64,000 nt of DNA. Source: Camellia lanceoleosa. Taxonomy: Eukaryota > Streptophyta > Magnoliopsida > Ericales > Theaceae. Under the pieces are notes generated by a model that was not told the DNA's origin, did no database searches, and saw only the letters and a program-made list of their open reading frames with translations. Shown one piece after another: positions 22,939 through 34,827 of this stretch. The number at the start of each line of letters is the position of its first letter. Positions within the stretch are counted from its first letter, which is position 1. A program made the position numbers and the translations under genes. The stretch is from positions 110,024,734-110,088,733 of the forward strand of contig CM045762.1 in assembly GCA_025200525.1 (NCBI GenBank), in the 5' to 3' direction.

Positions 22939-23117
22939 CTTTTGATGCATATATATAGAACAATAAGGTCAAAAATCTATTCTCTTTTTTTTTTTCTTTT
23001 TTCTTTTTTAAAATTTTTGCAATTCATTAGGTTACCAAGCCATGTTGGCCTAAGAAAGATAAAAATGGGTACTACTAGACCATGTTAATAATGTGTGGTA
23101 GTTCGAATAATAATAAC

Positions 23118-23155
<38 letters not shown>

Positions 23156-23298
23156 GTAATAATGGGTTTGAGTTTCTACTGCTCAACCGGGAATTTTTTT
23201 TATTAGAATGTGTTGAAAATAAATTTGTTTATTTATAAATATAATACGTAGTTTGATTATGATAAATATATAATTAGAACCTAATATTTTAGCAACAC
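22939..23298 (-). other. PG intron 1 remnant with (TAA)n microsatellite
   Basis: AT-rich intron sequence. It contains a T-rich run near 22985-23010 and an AATAATAAT array at about 23107-23155, which is longer in the duplicate (38030-38098). No coding signal. Confidence 0.7.
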
Positions 23299-25317
23299 CA
23301 TACGCATAAAATAATTACAATAATCCAACCCAACACAATTGACACAAGACAACATGATCAAAATTATAATAGTTCATTAGTCTGACTTGATATACAAAAG
23401 TGACACATGCGACATATATTCATAAATAGTTCATCCTGAATCTACAACATGTGTTACAAGTAGTAAAAAGGAATGAAAGTTAAATAGATAATTATATGCC
23501 ATAAAGGCTTACATCTTTCCAAGTCTTTGCTTTGTCACAACAAAAGAGAGTCTAACTCTATAAAATTCAAGCCCTTGGCTATACAAATAAGCACAAAAGT
23601 GAAGCCCGTGCTCCAAACTCCTTCCAAGCTACTGCCTTGGCTAAGGCTTATCATCAACACTTGAAAATGGTTTTCCCAAATAGGGTGAGTCGAAACCCAG
23701 TAAGAATAATCTAACACAGTATATAGATCTTAACAAAGATATAAGTACAATGTGCATTTGCAATGCTAGTGAGAAAACATTTACATTCTATATCATCATA
23801 AAGTACCAAAATTTATAACTCAATCCTTTTTCCTTCTCATCAATTCAGGTTAGATCATTTCATCTCAATTCATGAGCCAATTTCATTATCTTTCAAACAA
23901 CCCATCTGAGACTACAACTCAATGGTTCCCAAATTAACACAATCATCACACAAACACTTCAAATTGCCATTTTAAGAAAATTTGTCCGCGGGATCGGCGT
24001 CTATATATACGCGTGTTTTCGATACTTTCACCCAAGACACATAGGCCAACTTAGTTCAATAAAGTCCATCTCCTATCTCCTCCCAAACAATCATACATAT
24101 ACAATGTATTCAAAACTTAGTCATATTTAATGACAACAACCAAGAGATTGGTTTCAATTTATCTAATCCTCATGCAATTTATACAACAATCATATCTATT
24201 CTCCACTGATAGCCCAATACAGATATTTCTAAACAGATATTCAATCCCAAGACAGATAGTGTATTCAAATTTCCAAAAGTGTGGGATAATGCATATCCAA
24301 TTCCACCGTTTACATCAACATTCATCCAATTTCATATTTAAGATACCAATTTCATTTATTTATACAAAATAAATACTTAAACTATTTTAGGTTAACTTTC
24401 CTCTTTTCCACATACCAACCCAAATGCCAAAATCAACTATTATGACACAATATAACCTCATTTTCAAGCCCCATGACTATTTATAGCACATTCACTAGAA
24501 ACCTCTCTTTTGAGTTTTACATCCTAAACCCTACGTTTGTCTAAAATACTCCCAAAACTCAGCATTGTTACACAACAACAAATGACAAAGTTAAAACCCT
24601 TAAGAAGGTGTAGAAAATTCCTACCTCAAGCTTAGAAGACAAGTAAAGCAAGGTGAAAACTTCAATGATGCCGAAACCAAGTTCTAGTCGGATCAAAACG
24701 GAGCTCTAGGAATGCTCTAACTTTTTCTCAAAGGCACTAGGGTGAAGAACCTAATGGATCTAAGTAAAAATGTAAAGAGAAGGTGTGTTTTAGAGAGAGA
24801 GACTCAAGATCTAGGTTTTTGGAAAGTTTTAGAGAGAAGGAGAAATGAAAAAGTGAAGTAAAAAGTCATCTTCATGAATTGATATACACGCAGTTCGCTT
24901 GAGTGTAAAAAGTGATGCTCAAGCGCTAGACACATTGTTACGCTTTCGGCGCAAGAAGTGACGCTCGAGCACAAAATACACACTTTCAGAAGTTTTGCAG
25001 ATGAAGGACATCGCTCGAGCTCAAGATTGGGCGCTCGAGCATAGAATACATTCTTCCAGTATTTTGCAGGTCTGCAAAAATATTGAGAATTTGCAAAGCT
25101 CGCTCGAGCGCAAGAAGTGCCGCTCGAGTGGAGGAACAAAAATCTAGGCAACAAAGATTCGAAAATCAAGGAACCAACCTGTTCCAAACAAGACCAACAT
25201 AATTCCATAACCAAATTTAAGAAAAAATAAGAGGGAAAAGACATGAACAACCATATGAGCATATGAAACCCGATTCCAAAATACAAAATAGGTCGGTTCT
25301 AAACCAGAAACACAATA
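23299..25317 (-). mobile_element. LTR N2, left copy: minus-strand solo LTR in PG intron 1
   Basis: Read on the minus strand it shows A-D type LTR landmarks in order: a TATAGCG-like start (clear in the other copy, decayed here), a CTCGAG array (24895-25130), CT-rich sequence, GAGGTAGGAATTTTC, and CTGGGTTTCGACTCACCC near 23690, ending about 23299. The left end, TGTAACGCCCC in the right copy, is altered here to CATACGCATAA. No internal domain, so a solo LTR. About 2.0 kb. Confidence 0.78.
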
Positions 25318-25395
25318 ACCACTCCATTTCTTTCACTAACATGCTATGATCTTGTGAGGATCCGAAAACAAGAATTTTGGTTAGCAAAGAAAATC

Positions 25396-27545
25396 TTTAT
25401 TGATGAAGAAACCATACATTAAATATGAGAATACATTAATAAGGATGAGAAAAAAAAAAAGGAAAAAAAGGAAACCAAGCAAAGTGTTGGTGAAAAACCA
25501 ACACTAGCTCACAAGACCATAAACACTTTTGCTACCACCCAAAAACAAGCTTAACAGTTGTTTAGAACCCACTGAATGCTCCAGCTATGCTTACTTGTTG
25601 CCATTCTATATCTTTTTAGACCTGACCCTCCTATTTGGATCTCTTTTTGTCTTTTAGCTCTTGCTTAATAATCTTGTTCAGAACATCATCTTCTGTCCCA
25701 ATGAAATTGATGCCAAGAGATTTTCCCCATTGTATAGTGGCTTTAGCTTCATTGAGGAGAATATTGTTTGGACAAGTAACACCCTCAGACAGATCTGAAC
25801 TTGCTTCACATTCTTTGATCAAGATGACAGACTTAGAAGTGTGCTTGCTAACTGCTGCAACTTTATGCCCATGAAGTCTAGCAAAGCTGGTGAACTCCTC
25901 TAGCTGAACCTTCTTCTTTCTTTTTTTTCTTCTCATTCCGCAAGAGTTTTAGGACAGAAGCAGGTTGCCTACCTAAGCCTAAATGATTTAGGCTCAGAAA
26001 TCCCTTCGCATTTAAATTCTTACTAAGTGCTTGGGTCAAATCCACTTCAATATTGATATCAAGCCCAATTCCATCTCTAGATCCACTGATGCTTATGATA
26101 AAACCAAGTGTAAAGACTTGCTCAACTTTAAATTTTGGTCTGTGCAATGGCTCCTCTAACATGTTTTCTTCTACGACTGTGTTTACCTCCTCTTCCAAAT
26201 AGCAATCACCAGGCCCTGTCTTTTGTTCTACCTCCTTGGTACATACTACCTCTTCTCTGCTCAAACCTCCATCCCACTTTGACTCCTCAACAACTGTGTT
26301 TATCTCCATCACACTTTTTGCCTCTTTCTCTATGTAACATTCCTCTGGAATTGATCCTTCCACAACACTACCGCAGATTTTGTTGGAGCTTTACTCTCCC
26401 AAGCGATGGTGCTTCTTGCTACAAAACTTTGCTAAACGATCTTCCCACACAAGAATGGGATGTAGTTTACCCTTGCACTCCAAAATAAAGTTTTGTTAAT
26501 AATCTCCATACAAGATGTAGCCACTTTGATTCTAGTATGGGAGAAGGACTTTAGTTGACAAATATCTTGATCCAAGCTAAGAACATCACCCCCACACACT
26601 TCTAATGTTGTTGAGTGTGCCCCTATTCCAGAGATTTAAGGGTATGGAAAAACACCTCAACCACACACATCTCTATTGGTCAAGATAAAATCCTAGCTTC
26701 CATTTCACCACAAACTAACTCTATTCCTTAAACCATTCTTTGATATTGCAAATATTTGATTTCAGCTCCTCTTGAGATTTGAAGGTTAATACTATATCTC
26801 GTCCTTCCCCATTTTCGACCATTACCTGATCCAAACCTTTCTGCTTCATGACATTTTCAATGTTAATAGTAGAGTATTCAGTATTAAGCCTGACTATTAC
26901 ACTATCACAGAGCCATCCATGACCAACTTCATTGGCTTTTATGGTTAAACTTGCTTTCCCATCAACAGTGGGTGTGTCCCCTTTTAATACTTCAACAAAC
27001 GATCTTAGGCCTGTATAAGGAACTTCACCCCTGTTTCTATTAGTTTCAGGAGGTCTTCTGATGGTATGGGGTTCTCTCACGCTCTGTTCATCTCTGTTGC
27101 TCCTGTCATTGGTAGCTTTTTTAACTTTTAGCACCCTTTCATCTACCAATAGGCCATTCACTTTTTGAATGGCAATGTTTGCTGCTACAGGGCAATCAAA
27201 TCTCACAAATCCAAATCTTAAGTTCGTCATTGTCCTTCTTTTGAAGGGTATAAAGACATCCTTTACTATGCCAAATTGTGTGAAAAGTTTGAACATAGTT
27301 TTAGTATCTACAGTTATAGGTAAATTATCCACAAATATAGTGAACAGTCCATGCTTATAGCTTCCTTGCCTTGAGCTCCACCTCCTATCTGCTGGCTCAC
27401 TACCGGAATCCAACCTTCATTTCCTTCTTGTGCCATTACATTCTCACTGAGGCATTTTATCAAACAGATGGAGCACGAAAACTTTAAACTGGGAAAATCA
27501 AGACTAGCTCCCACTCTTGGCTTTCCCCAAATCACAAAACCCAAT
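25396..27545 (-). pseudogene. RRM-domain retro-ORF (plant LINE ORF1-like or SR-like), left copy
   Basis: Reads on the minus strand from about 27445 (MAQEGNEGWIPVV) to a stop at 25631. An RNA recognition motif lies at the start, with RNP2 LFTIFVDNLP and RNP1 RFGFVRF, then a basic linker (KVKKATNDRSNRDEQ). A DUF4283-like region follows (WLCDSVIVRLNTE, IKEWFKE), then an acidic segment with Glu-Val-Asn repeats and a C-terminus WGKSLGINFIGTEDDVLNKI. A 2-base insertion near 27355, stops near 26721 and later frameshifts disable it. An AATAAA signal is at 25396-25401 (minus). RRM-bearing ORF1 proteins occur in some plant L1 elements, but I see no endonuclease/RT ORF and no poly(A) tail, so a degraded single-exon gene is the alternative. 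Confidence 0.6.
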
Positions 27546-27963
27546 TGAAATCAGAAAGGTCAGAGAGGATGGTAAAGGCCTTACTCGAATGTTAATGGAT
27601 GGTAGAGTTGAAAGTCTAATCAGTCATCACTAACGATGGTAGCCATTTGTTTCCAAACAATTGGTTTTCTTATCGACTTTTCTTAGATGATGATTGTTTT
27701 CTAGGTGGGAGTGCCACCGGAGATAGTGAAACAAATCGGCGAGCGGTGGCTATTTGCGAGGAAACGATCGATAGTGACCGATAGGGCTAGTGGCGGTGAC
27801 AATAATCGACAACACTAGCTATAGTAGTGGCGATCGACAAGGTTTTATGGAGGGGTGATGATGATGATGATTTTTTAAACTGCTTGTTACTAAGGAACTC
27901 GCTTACATTTTTCTTCCCCATATCCTTTACCCATTATCATTTACTTATTCTGGTATGAGTTTG

Positions 27964-28003
<40 letters not shown>

Positions 28004-28372
28004 CCATACGAATCCACTCTTAACTTCTCTTTCTCTCACTTCTCACTGATCTTCTTTCCTAAAACAAGAATTGATAAAAATTTCCAGTCATTCGTACACG
28101 ATACTAGGCATGTTTAACAACCAATTAGTCTTAAAGCATTAAAAACTAAAAGAAAAAATATTGTTATTTCTTACCTCAACATTCGTGTTCATGTGCACCA
28201 CAGAAAGCATGCTACGCGTGCTTATTCATTGTATTATTTTTAATTAGGTTTTGGTATTTGGACATAGGACCATCGTACTCTGATATACACATTTAACATT
28301 GTCTTGCTCTAAATGTTTTAGCTATTAGCAAATGGCATTATTTATTTCAACAGAATTGGTTTGAAGATATAC
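27546..28372. other. PG intron 1, non-coding, with (CT)n run
   Basis: No coding signal. It contains GATGATGATGAT (27858-27871), a CT run of about 18 repeats (27965-28001) and AT-rich sequence up to PG exon 1. The segment around 27640-27850, rich in GGCGATCGA-like words, I could not assign. Confidence 0.5.
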
Positions 28373-28528
28373 TAGTGAATCATCTGTTTCACCATCTCCG
28401 ACTGCACCATAATCAACCAAATTGAAAGTGTCTAATGTTCCAACATCTTCTACTTGAATGCCTAAGCCAAATGTAGGAATACAACATACCATAAGAATGC
28501 CAATTAGCTCCTGCAAGAAAAACATCAA
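28373..28528 (-). pseudogene. Polygalacturonase (GH28) exon 1, left copy
   Basis: Encodes a hydrophobic leader (LQELIGILMVCCIPTFGLGI), likely a secretion signal, then FNLVDYGAVGDGETDDSL, the hallmark N-terminal strand of GH28 pectinases. The donor is CTA-GTATAT at 28373/28372. Joining to exon 2 preserves frame (DDS-L-AFVKA; the family usually has Gln where Leu stands). The ATG at 28528 sits in TTTTTCTTGCAGGAG, which also looks like a splice acceptor, so the true start may be further upstream. Exon 2 lies over 5 kb away because of LTR N2 and the RRM ORF. The exon reads cleanly, but the gene as a whole is broken by the stop at the end of exon 2. Confidence 0.8.
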
Positions 28529-30742
28529 AGTGTATCCTCATACATACACAGTTTTGCACTAATGCATCCACACATACATCAAGAGAAAGAAGAAAAACAA
28601 ATTATTTGCAAGAATGGAAATCATGGTTTTTAGTTTGTAAGTGGTGGAAGCACTTCTCACCATTGTATACAAGCAACCAAATGAAGATTTATAAAATAAA
28701 ATAAAAAAATTTATGCTTAGTGAAAAATATAGATTTTTGAGACACATTATATAGAGTAGGGATGACAGTAGAATGCCTTGGCCAAAATTTTGAAAATCAA
28801 ACTTTTTCCCACGCTTTAGTTTTACAACCCTTTTCATTTAGCCTTTCACTAGTTTGTTGTGAAAGCTATAACTGATGTTGGTTATCAATTGGATTTTGGG
28901 TTGTATATATATTTATGCAAGTAACATGATATGATACATGAAATCTTAAGCTTATTCACTAGTGCAAAAAGAAATCTCAAGCTTATAACTCAGGCATTAG
29001 TGTTCTTACGCTTTATATTGCTCGAGTTTAGCTCGAGTTCATATTGTGACCATATGGTAGGAAATTAACCTAACTAAAATGAGAAAGGAAAATGCCTAAA
29101 ATTTTTAAAACATGATATCTAAATTTGATGTGAACAATTATATATGTTAGTTGTTAATTATAGCACTATTCCCTTAACTATTAATGAATATCACTTGACC
29201 TTTTCAATTATGAAAATGTATCACTTTCATCCTTTTTAGACCACCTCTAAAAAATCTTGTAATTATAAGATTTTTAAAGTTAAGGTGATCAAAATGTACG
29301 AGTTTATATATAAAGGGATAAAGTGATATTTGTTAACAGTGGAGGGGTGTTGGTGTAATTAACCCTTTTTTATGTAATTTTTCATGTGTTATGATGGATT
29401 TTATTACTTTTAAATATATACAAAATCCTAATACTTTTTCAAAATGAAATAATATTTGTATTTTATCATTTTATTTTATTTCGTTTATATATATATATAT
29501 TAATCAAATATACATATATATGCATACTAAGGCAATGCAACACCTAAGATCATTAAATTTTTTTTAGGTACATTAGAAGTTTAAAAATAATTAATAAAAA
29601 AAACTAAGATCATTATGAAAACATTCCATCGATTTGGTTATGCCCACCATGCCAATCAGCCCATCACCTTTATGGGCCCACAGTTCACACCTTTTACAAA
29701 CAAATAAAAATAATAATTAAATTACAACAAAGAAATCGATCACATTAGAACTTGCAAACAAAATGTTGATGGAATCTATGCATAATCACATTTATTACAG
29801 AGAAAATGTGACAATTATAGGCAAATTAGACCCCTATTTATATATGCCTGTAATTATTTTTACCTTTAAATTGACTTGACTTTCTTACTTTTCTTGATTT
29901 TAACAATTTCTTACTCTTTGCAATTTTCAATAATCTCAAAAGTGGTGAGAAAATTGGTCATGTCTGGTTGTATTTTTTTTTAATTTTTCCAATAATAATA
30001 ATAATAATAAATAAATAAATTGGCAAACTGATTAGAAAAAAATTTCAGAAATTCTTTTCTTTTCTTTTTTTTAATAGCTAAATTTTTGAAAAAACACATA
30101 AACAAATAAAATAAAAGCTTAACCAATCATGCCTTTGGTGTTTAGCAACACTTATAACATGAAAATTATTGTAAACCAGACCATTACGTTCTAATCCAAC
30201 TAATAACAAAATAATTAATTAATCACCCATTTGTTTTTGGAAGTTGGTAGGAATGGGAATTACCTAGTCAACACCATCTATGGTTTCTTTTCTTTAAAAA
30301 AGGAGATATATAATTTTCGAGATAGGCTCCTCTTAAGTTTGTAAATTTGGACAGTCTTTTTAGTTGGCTTATTTCTTTTGACTTAAATTCAATGATTTGA
30401 AACATTTACATTTTAAAATTAGTTGAGTAAATTATTCTTACAAAAAATTAAGTTGATTGAAAGCAATAATTATATATTTTGATCAATTTTGTATGCAAAA
30501 ATGGACGATGAGTGTAATTTTAAATATAATTGTTCATTTTCTTTAATAAACAATTAATTCAAACATGTAATTATGATTATTCGACCAATTTAATTTTTAA
30601 ATATAAATAATTTACTTGACGAACTCATGTGAATGTTTAAATCATTGAACTAGAACCAAAATATAGGCCCACTAAAAAGACTGGATGGTCTAGTCCAAAT
30701 TGGCAATCGAAGACTAGCCATCCTCATAATTTTTAGTCCTTC
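28529..30742. other. Upstream (promoter-side) sequence of the PG pseudogene, left copy
   Basis: AT-rich single-copy-type sequence on the 5' side of PG exon 1. It includes CTCGAGTTTAGCTCGAG near 29023 and TATATATATATATTA near 29490. I see no ORF with a domain. In the right copy the same sequence is split by element C at the position equivalent to 29271-29275. Confidence 0.5.
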
Positions 30743-32210
30743 TGTAATGCCCCGAAAATATTTCAACATGAACTACCCACATTAATGAGCATTCACTAGA
30801 TAATAACAAAAGGCCTTCCATCTTTCCATATTTGATCAAAAGAGTTTAATACAAAAGTCCCACATGCGGTATACATTCAACGAAATAAAAGAACACTTGA
30901 ATCTATAGCATGTGAAACATCTAGTCCCAAAAATAAATAAAATGCCCTTGCGAGCTACTGCTTCCGAGGCCTAAGCCTGGTTACACAAAAGTGGTCTTTC
31001 GGACCCATACCAAAAATAGCCCTTGGCTTTACAGATAATCACAACAAAAGTAAAGAGTAAAACTATTCTTCTCAAAATATTTCCACGCCCTCAATTCGGC
31101 GGGAGCACTACATCTTTACCTGCACCAAAACCCATAGGGGTGAGTATAACGCCCAGTAGAGAATTCTCACAAAGTATATACAGTTATGCATTCTCCTCAA
31201 CATAAAAATAAATAAATGCAATGCCATGCCCAAGCTAATGAATAAGGAAAAATATTCATTTCAATGCACTATTTCAACATGACCATGTTCTCAATATTAT
31301 CTTGTAATCTCAACAATTTCAAACTTCCAATATTAATTCAATAGGGGCGGTAAATACGGCATTGGTAATCCCTAGGCTGGTGTCTGCAAGTAGACTCTAC
31401 GAGTACTACCAAACTGTCATTTTTACCGGTATTAACCGGAAGGCTCGACACCTATCTGCGTGGCTTTCTGGTCTTTCACCATGGACACTCAGGCTAACAA
31501 AATTCATCTACACCCCCTAACCGGACTTACCACCGTATTTACCCATTTACACAATTTCATAATTCTCATTACAATAATACTTTTCTTCGTGATGTAAGTC
31601 TCTTTGATTTAAGTTCACAATGCACAATGATCAATGAAGTAACATGCAATGCAAAGATCTTTTCCATACCTCATAACATTTCTCCATTTTAAATATCTCT
31701 ACAACAACGTCAACTTTCACATTCTCATATTCTTCTTTCAATATTCATCCACAAAATTAACATGTATCATCGATATCTTGCCACAATTCTCATTTCATAT
31801 GTCATAACAAATTAGTCTCTCCATGGCTACAAGTGACATATTTCAAATACAAATCCCCAATGTTTACAATTTTTTCCACCATTTATGATATCCAACAATT
31901 TGTCACATACAAGCTTGCTTATTCAAGTATTAGTAATAACATTTAAATAACACCTCCTTCTCATACATCAAGTAAATTTTCCATCTTGGTAAACATTGAT
32001 AAAAACCCTCGCATTCATCATTTTAATACAAGAAAATAAGAAATTTCAAAACATTTTCCATTTTACCAAAAATCCCCAATTTCTAGGGTTTTCATCAATA
32101 ACAAACTTTCATCATTTTCTAATAGAAACTCCATCACACCATTTTCCATGAGGTTAAAAAAGGAAAACCCACAACATAATAGTAAAAGGTTGAAATACAA
32201 ACTCAGATTC
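30743..32210 (-). mobile_element. LTR N3: partial minus-strand LTR, only next to the left duplicate
   Basis: Begins TGTAATGCCCCGAAAAT at 30743, the reverse of an LTR end. It contains the family block ACCCATAGGGGTGAGTATAACGCCCAGTAG (near 31125, reverse of CTACTGGG..CTCACC). It runs to GATTC at 32206-32210, where element B starts. The rest of this LTR would lie beyond element B but is missing. The right duplicate has uninterrupted unique sequence at the same point (59199/59200), so this insertion is specific to the left copy. Confidence 0.7.
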
Positions 32211-34423
32211 TATAGCGATCCCAGGTTTTCCCCTTTATGCACAGTATTCCAGACTTAGGTTCCGTGGTGTTGATTGTTGTTTATATCTTGTTTTTGTCCT
32301 TTAATACTTTGTATTTGAGTTATAGGATGTGTTGGGCAGGTTTGTTATAGGTTGGGTGTGATTGGGAGCAAATGGTTGTTGCCCAGAATTTTGGTCCTTC
32401 GCTCGAGTGAGCCTTTTGTCGCTTGAGCGAGCTCTTTGTTTTAGATCCTTCGCTCGAACCAGAGTTTCTTAGCTCGAGCGAGAGTTGAGTTTTGTGTCTG
32501 GTGGCTCGAGATAGGGTGCCTTCGCTCGAGTGTGTGTCTGCGTCTGGGTTTGGACCTGAGGGTTGCATTTCTTGCCTCGGGCAAGCTTTCCTTCGCTCGA
32601 GCGAGCGAGGTGTATGTTTTGAGTTTCTTCACTCGAGCAAGCATTCTGTCACTCGAGCGTGCTTCTGGGTTACAGACCTGAAGCTTTGAACTGTTGGCTC
32701 GAGCGAGACTTTCTTCACTCGAGTGAGGGTTCTTTGTGTCTGGTCGCTCGAGTGACCAATCCTTCGCTCGAGCAAGCCTGTGTCATATCAGTAGACAGCA
32801 GCGAGATAACACTTCACTTTTTCATCCCTTTTGATTTCAAAACCCTAGAACCGACTCTCCCTCCCTCCCTATATACCTTCTCTCTAGGGATTGATCTACT
32901 TATAGTGTGTTTCTACCCTAACCTCTTTGTAAGAAAAGTAGAGGGTGTTGAGGGCTTCCTTTTAATCTGAAAAAATAGTGGATTTGGAGCACTTTGGTTT
33001 TTCCTCATCTACTCCTTTGAGCTTCTATTTTCGAGGTAGGGATACCCTACTCCATCTTATGAGTTTTGTCTTTAATTTTGGTCATTTTGATTAGTTGGTG
33101 ATGTTGTGTAATTTTGGGAAAAGTTGGGGTTATTGTGTAATTTATAAAAGAGGGGTTTTCAAATAATAAAACCCATATGTGTGTAAGACATTGAGAAATG
33201 GAATTATTGTTGTATTATTGAAAAAATAAACCTTAGGGTTGATATTGTGAATTAGGGAAAAATGCCCTAGTTATGTGATAAATTAATTTGAATAATTAAT
33301 TTGTGGGAATATGAAATTGAATTGGAGAATTATAAAGTTGAATGGAGGAGTTGGACAATTTAATCACTCACTAATGAAATTGTTGCTATTATATCTGTTG
33401 ATGCATTTATTATCTGTTTAGAAATAACTGCTTTGGGCTATCGGTGGATGATAGTCTTGATTGTTGTAGACACTGCATGTTGATTAGGGAAAACCGAAAC
33501 TAATCACATTGAATACGTCATTGAATGTGACGGTTGGAATAATACATCAAATACGTGTATTGATTGATCCTTGTATATGATAATTGTTTATATACTTGGA
33601 ATATGTATATTGTGTGGGAGGAGATAGAGGATGTACTCCATGGTTTGAGGGATGATAGGGGATGAACTCTCAAACCTATTTGGAAGGAGATAGGGGATGA
33701 ACTCCATTGATATAGCAAATACGTGTATCAGATTGAACTGTTAATACAGCAAATATATGTATTGAATGGAAGTGATAATACAGTGAATATGTGTATTATT
33801 TGAAGTATTGGAAGTGTTTTAATATGAGTTGCGATCTCATTTGAATGGTAAAGTATGAAAATGTTATAACCTGAGATACAGTCTCACTGAATGATTGGCC
33901 AGGTTCTGAGCCATGTTCATGAAATGATTGGGTTAAGTAAGGGAAAGTGGAACGTAACATGGACATGATTGTCATGGGACTGTATGGTGATATAAGCCGG
34001 TTATTAAGTGTTAACCATCTATCACATGCTATTGTTTTAGTCATTGCTTATATTTGGTTTAGTATATCTCTACTGGGCTGTGGCTCACCCTTTATGGGAC
34101 ATCATTTCCAGGTCCAGGTGATATGCCACCTCCAAGGACATAGCTTGGGAGGTTCTAGGAGTTGAAGACTCTTTGTTATTTTGTTATCTTTTGTTGTATT
34201 ACATGTACATTCAAGCCTAGGGCTTTATATGATATGAGTTAGTACTCTCTTTTGTGTAACCAAGTGTTGGCTAGGAAAGTTGTAAGCCGTTGGGCATTTA
34301 CTTTTGTTGTCAACATGTAATACGTTTTAAGGAATGCTCTAATGAATGGAATTAAGTTTTGTTTACTTATGTCTATACATGTCTATAATGTGGGTTTCTA
34401 AGTATTATTTTGAGGGCGTTGCA
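32211..34423 (+). repeat. Element B 5' LTR (2.21 kb)
   Basis: TATAGCGATCCCAGG start and GGGCGTTGCA end, followed by spacer ACT and the primer site. It carries a CTCGAG array (about 32399-32780), a TATA-like CTATATACC (32870-32878), the GGTAGGGATACCCTACTCC segment (33040-33058), the GGAGATAGGGGATG minisatellite (about 33616-33706) and the CTCACCCTTTATGGGACATC block (34084-34103). Confidence 0.88.
32870..32878 (+). promoter_or_regulatory. Candidate TATA box in the element B LTR
   Basis: CTATATACC follows a CCCTCCCTCCCT run and precedes CTTCTCTCTAGGG. The equivalent is at 44886-44894 (5' LTR) and 56236-56244 (CTATATACT, 3' LTR) of element C. Position inside the LTR fits the U3/R border. Predicted from sequence only. 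Confidence 0.5.
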
Positions 34424-34426
34424 ACT

Positions 34427-34438
34427 TGGTATTAGAGC
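34427..34438 (+). other. Primer-binding site, element B (initiator tRNA-Met type)
   Basis: TGGTATTAGAGC, one mismatch from TGGTATCAGAGC, which pairs with the 3' end of initiator Met tRNA. It lies 3 bases after the LTR end. Confidence 0.9.
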
Positions 34439-34827
34439 ATACCGGGTTCGAATACTTTGGGTACGCGGGAAGTGGTTAGTACCACAATGGGTTTGTCTCT
34501 CTTGTTAGAGACTTAGGTATAATGTTATGTGCTTATGTGATAACATATTTATGTGACTATATGGGTATGGAATGTAGTTTCTAGGATGTTGATTGTATCC
34601 TTGGGTTTCTGGGAGTCCTGTTGGAAAAGCACTTGATCAATGTTGTTTCTAATTGGAACTGTAGCAACGCCTCGGGACTGTCATTATCCAAAAATAAAAT
34701 TCGTAAGTGCTTATGTGATTATGTGCTTACGTGGAGTGAATTACTATTGTCCATTGCATTAGGACGCGAATGTTATAGCTTCGGCACATTTGTGAATGTG
34801 CTAATGTTCTTCGTTACCTTTATTAGG

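Larger units (their letters stand above)
21802..30742. repeat. Segmental duplication, left copy (8.94 kb)
   Basis: Nearly base-for-base the same as 36776-59199 once element C and its target duplication are removed (about 8.93 kb). It contains the end of N1, the end of LTR P, PG exons 3, 2 and 1, LTR N2, the RRM retro-ORF and AT-rich PG upstream sequence. The left limit lies inside N1. The right limit is where LTR N3 starts (GTCCTTC then TGTAATGCCCC). The two copies differ by scattered substitutions and microsatellite lengths. Confidence 0.93.

Noticed and set aside
25631..27413. RRM ORF called as an intact splicing factor gene
   Set aside because: Both copies carry a shared TAG after YLDQ and further frameshifts, so it is treated as a pseudogene.
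28559..28837. 92-codon minus-strand ORF upstream of PG exon 1, with a shorter match at 43509-43697
   Set aside because: Hydrophobic low-complexity translation of AT-rich sequence. The two copies differ in the start, with no family resemblance.
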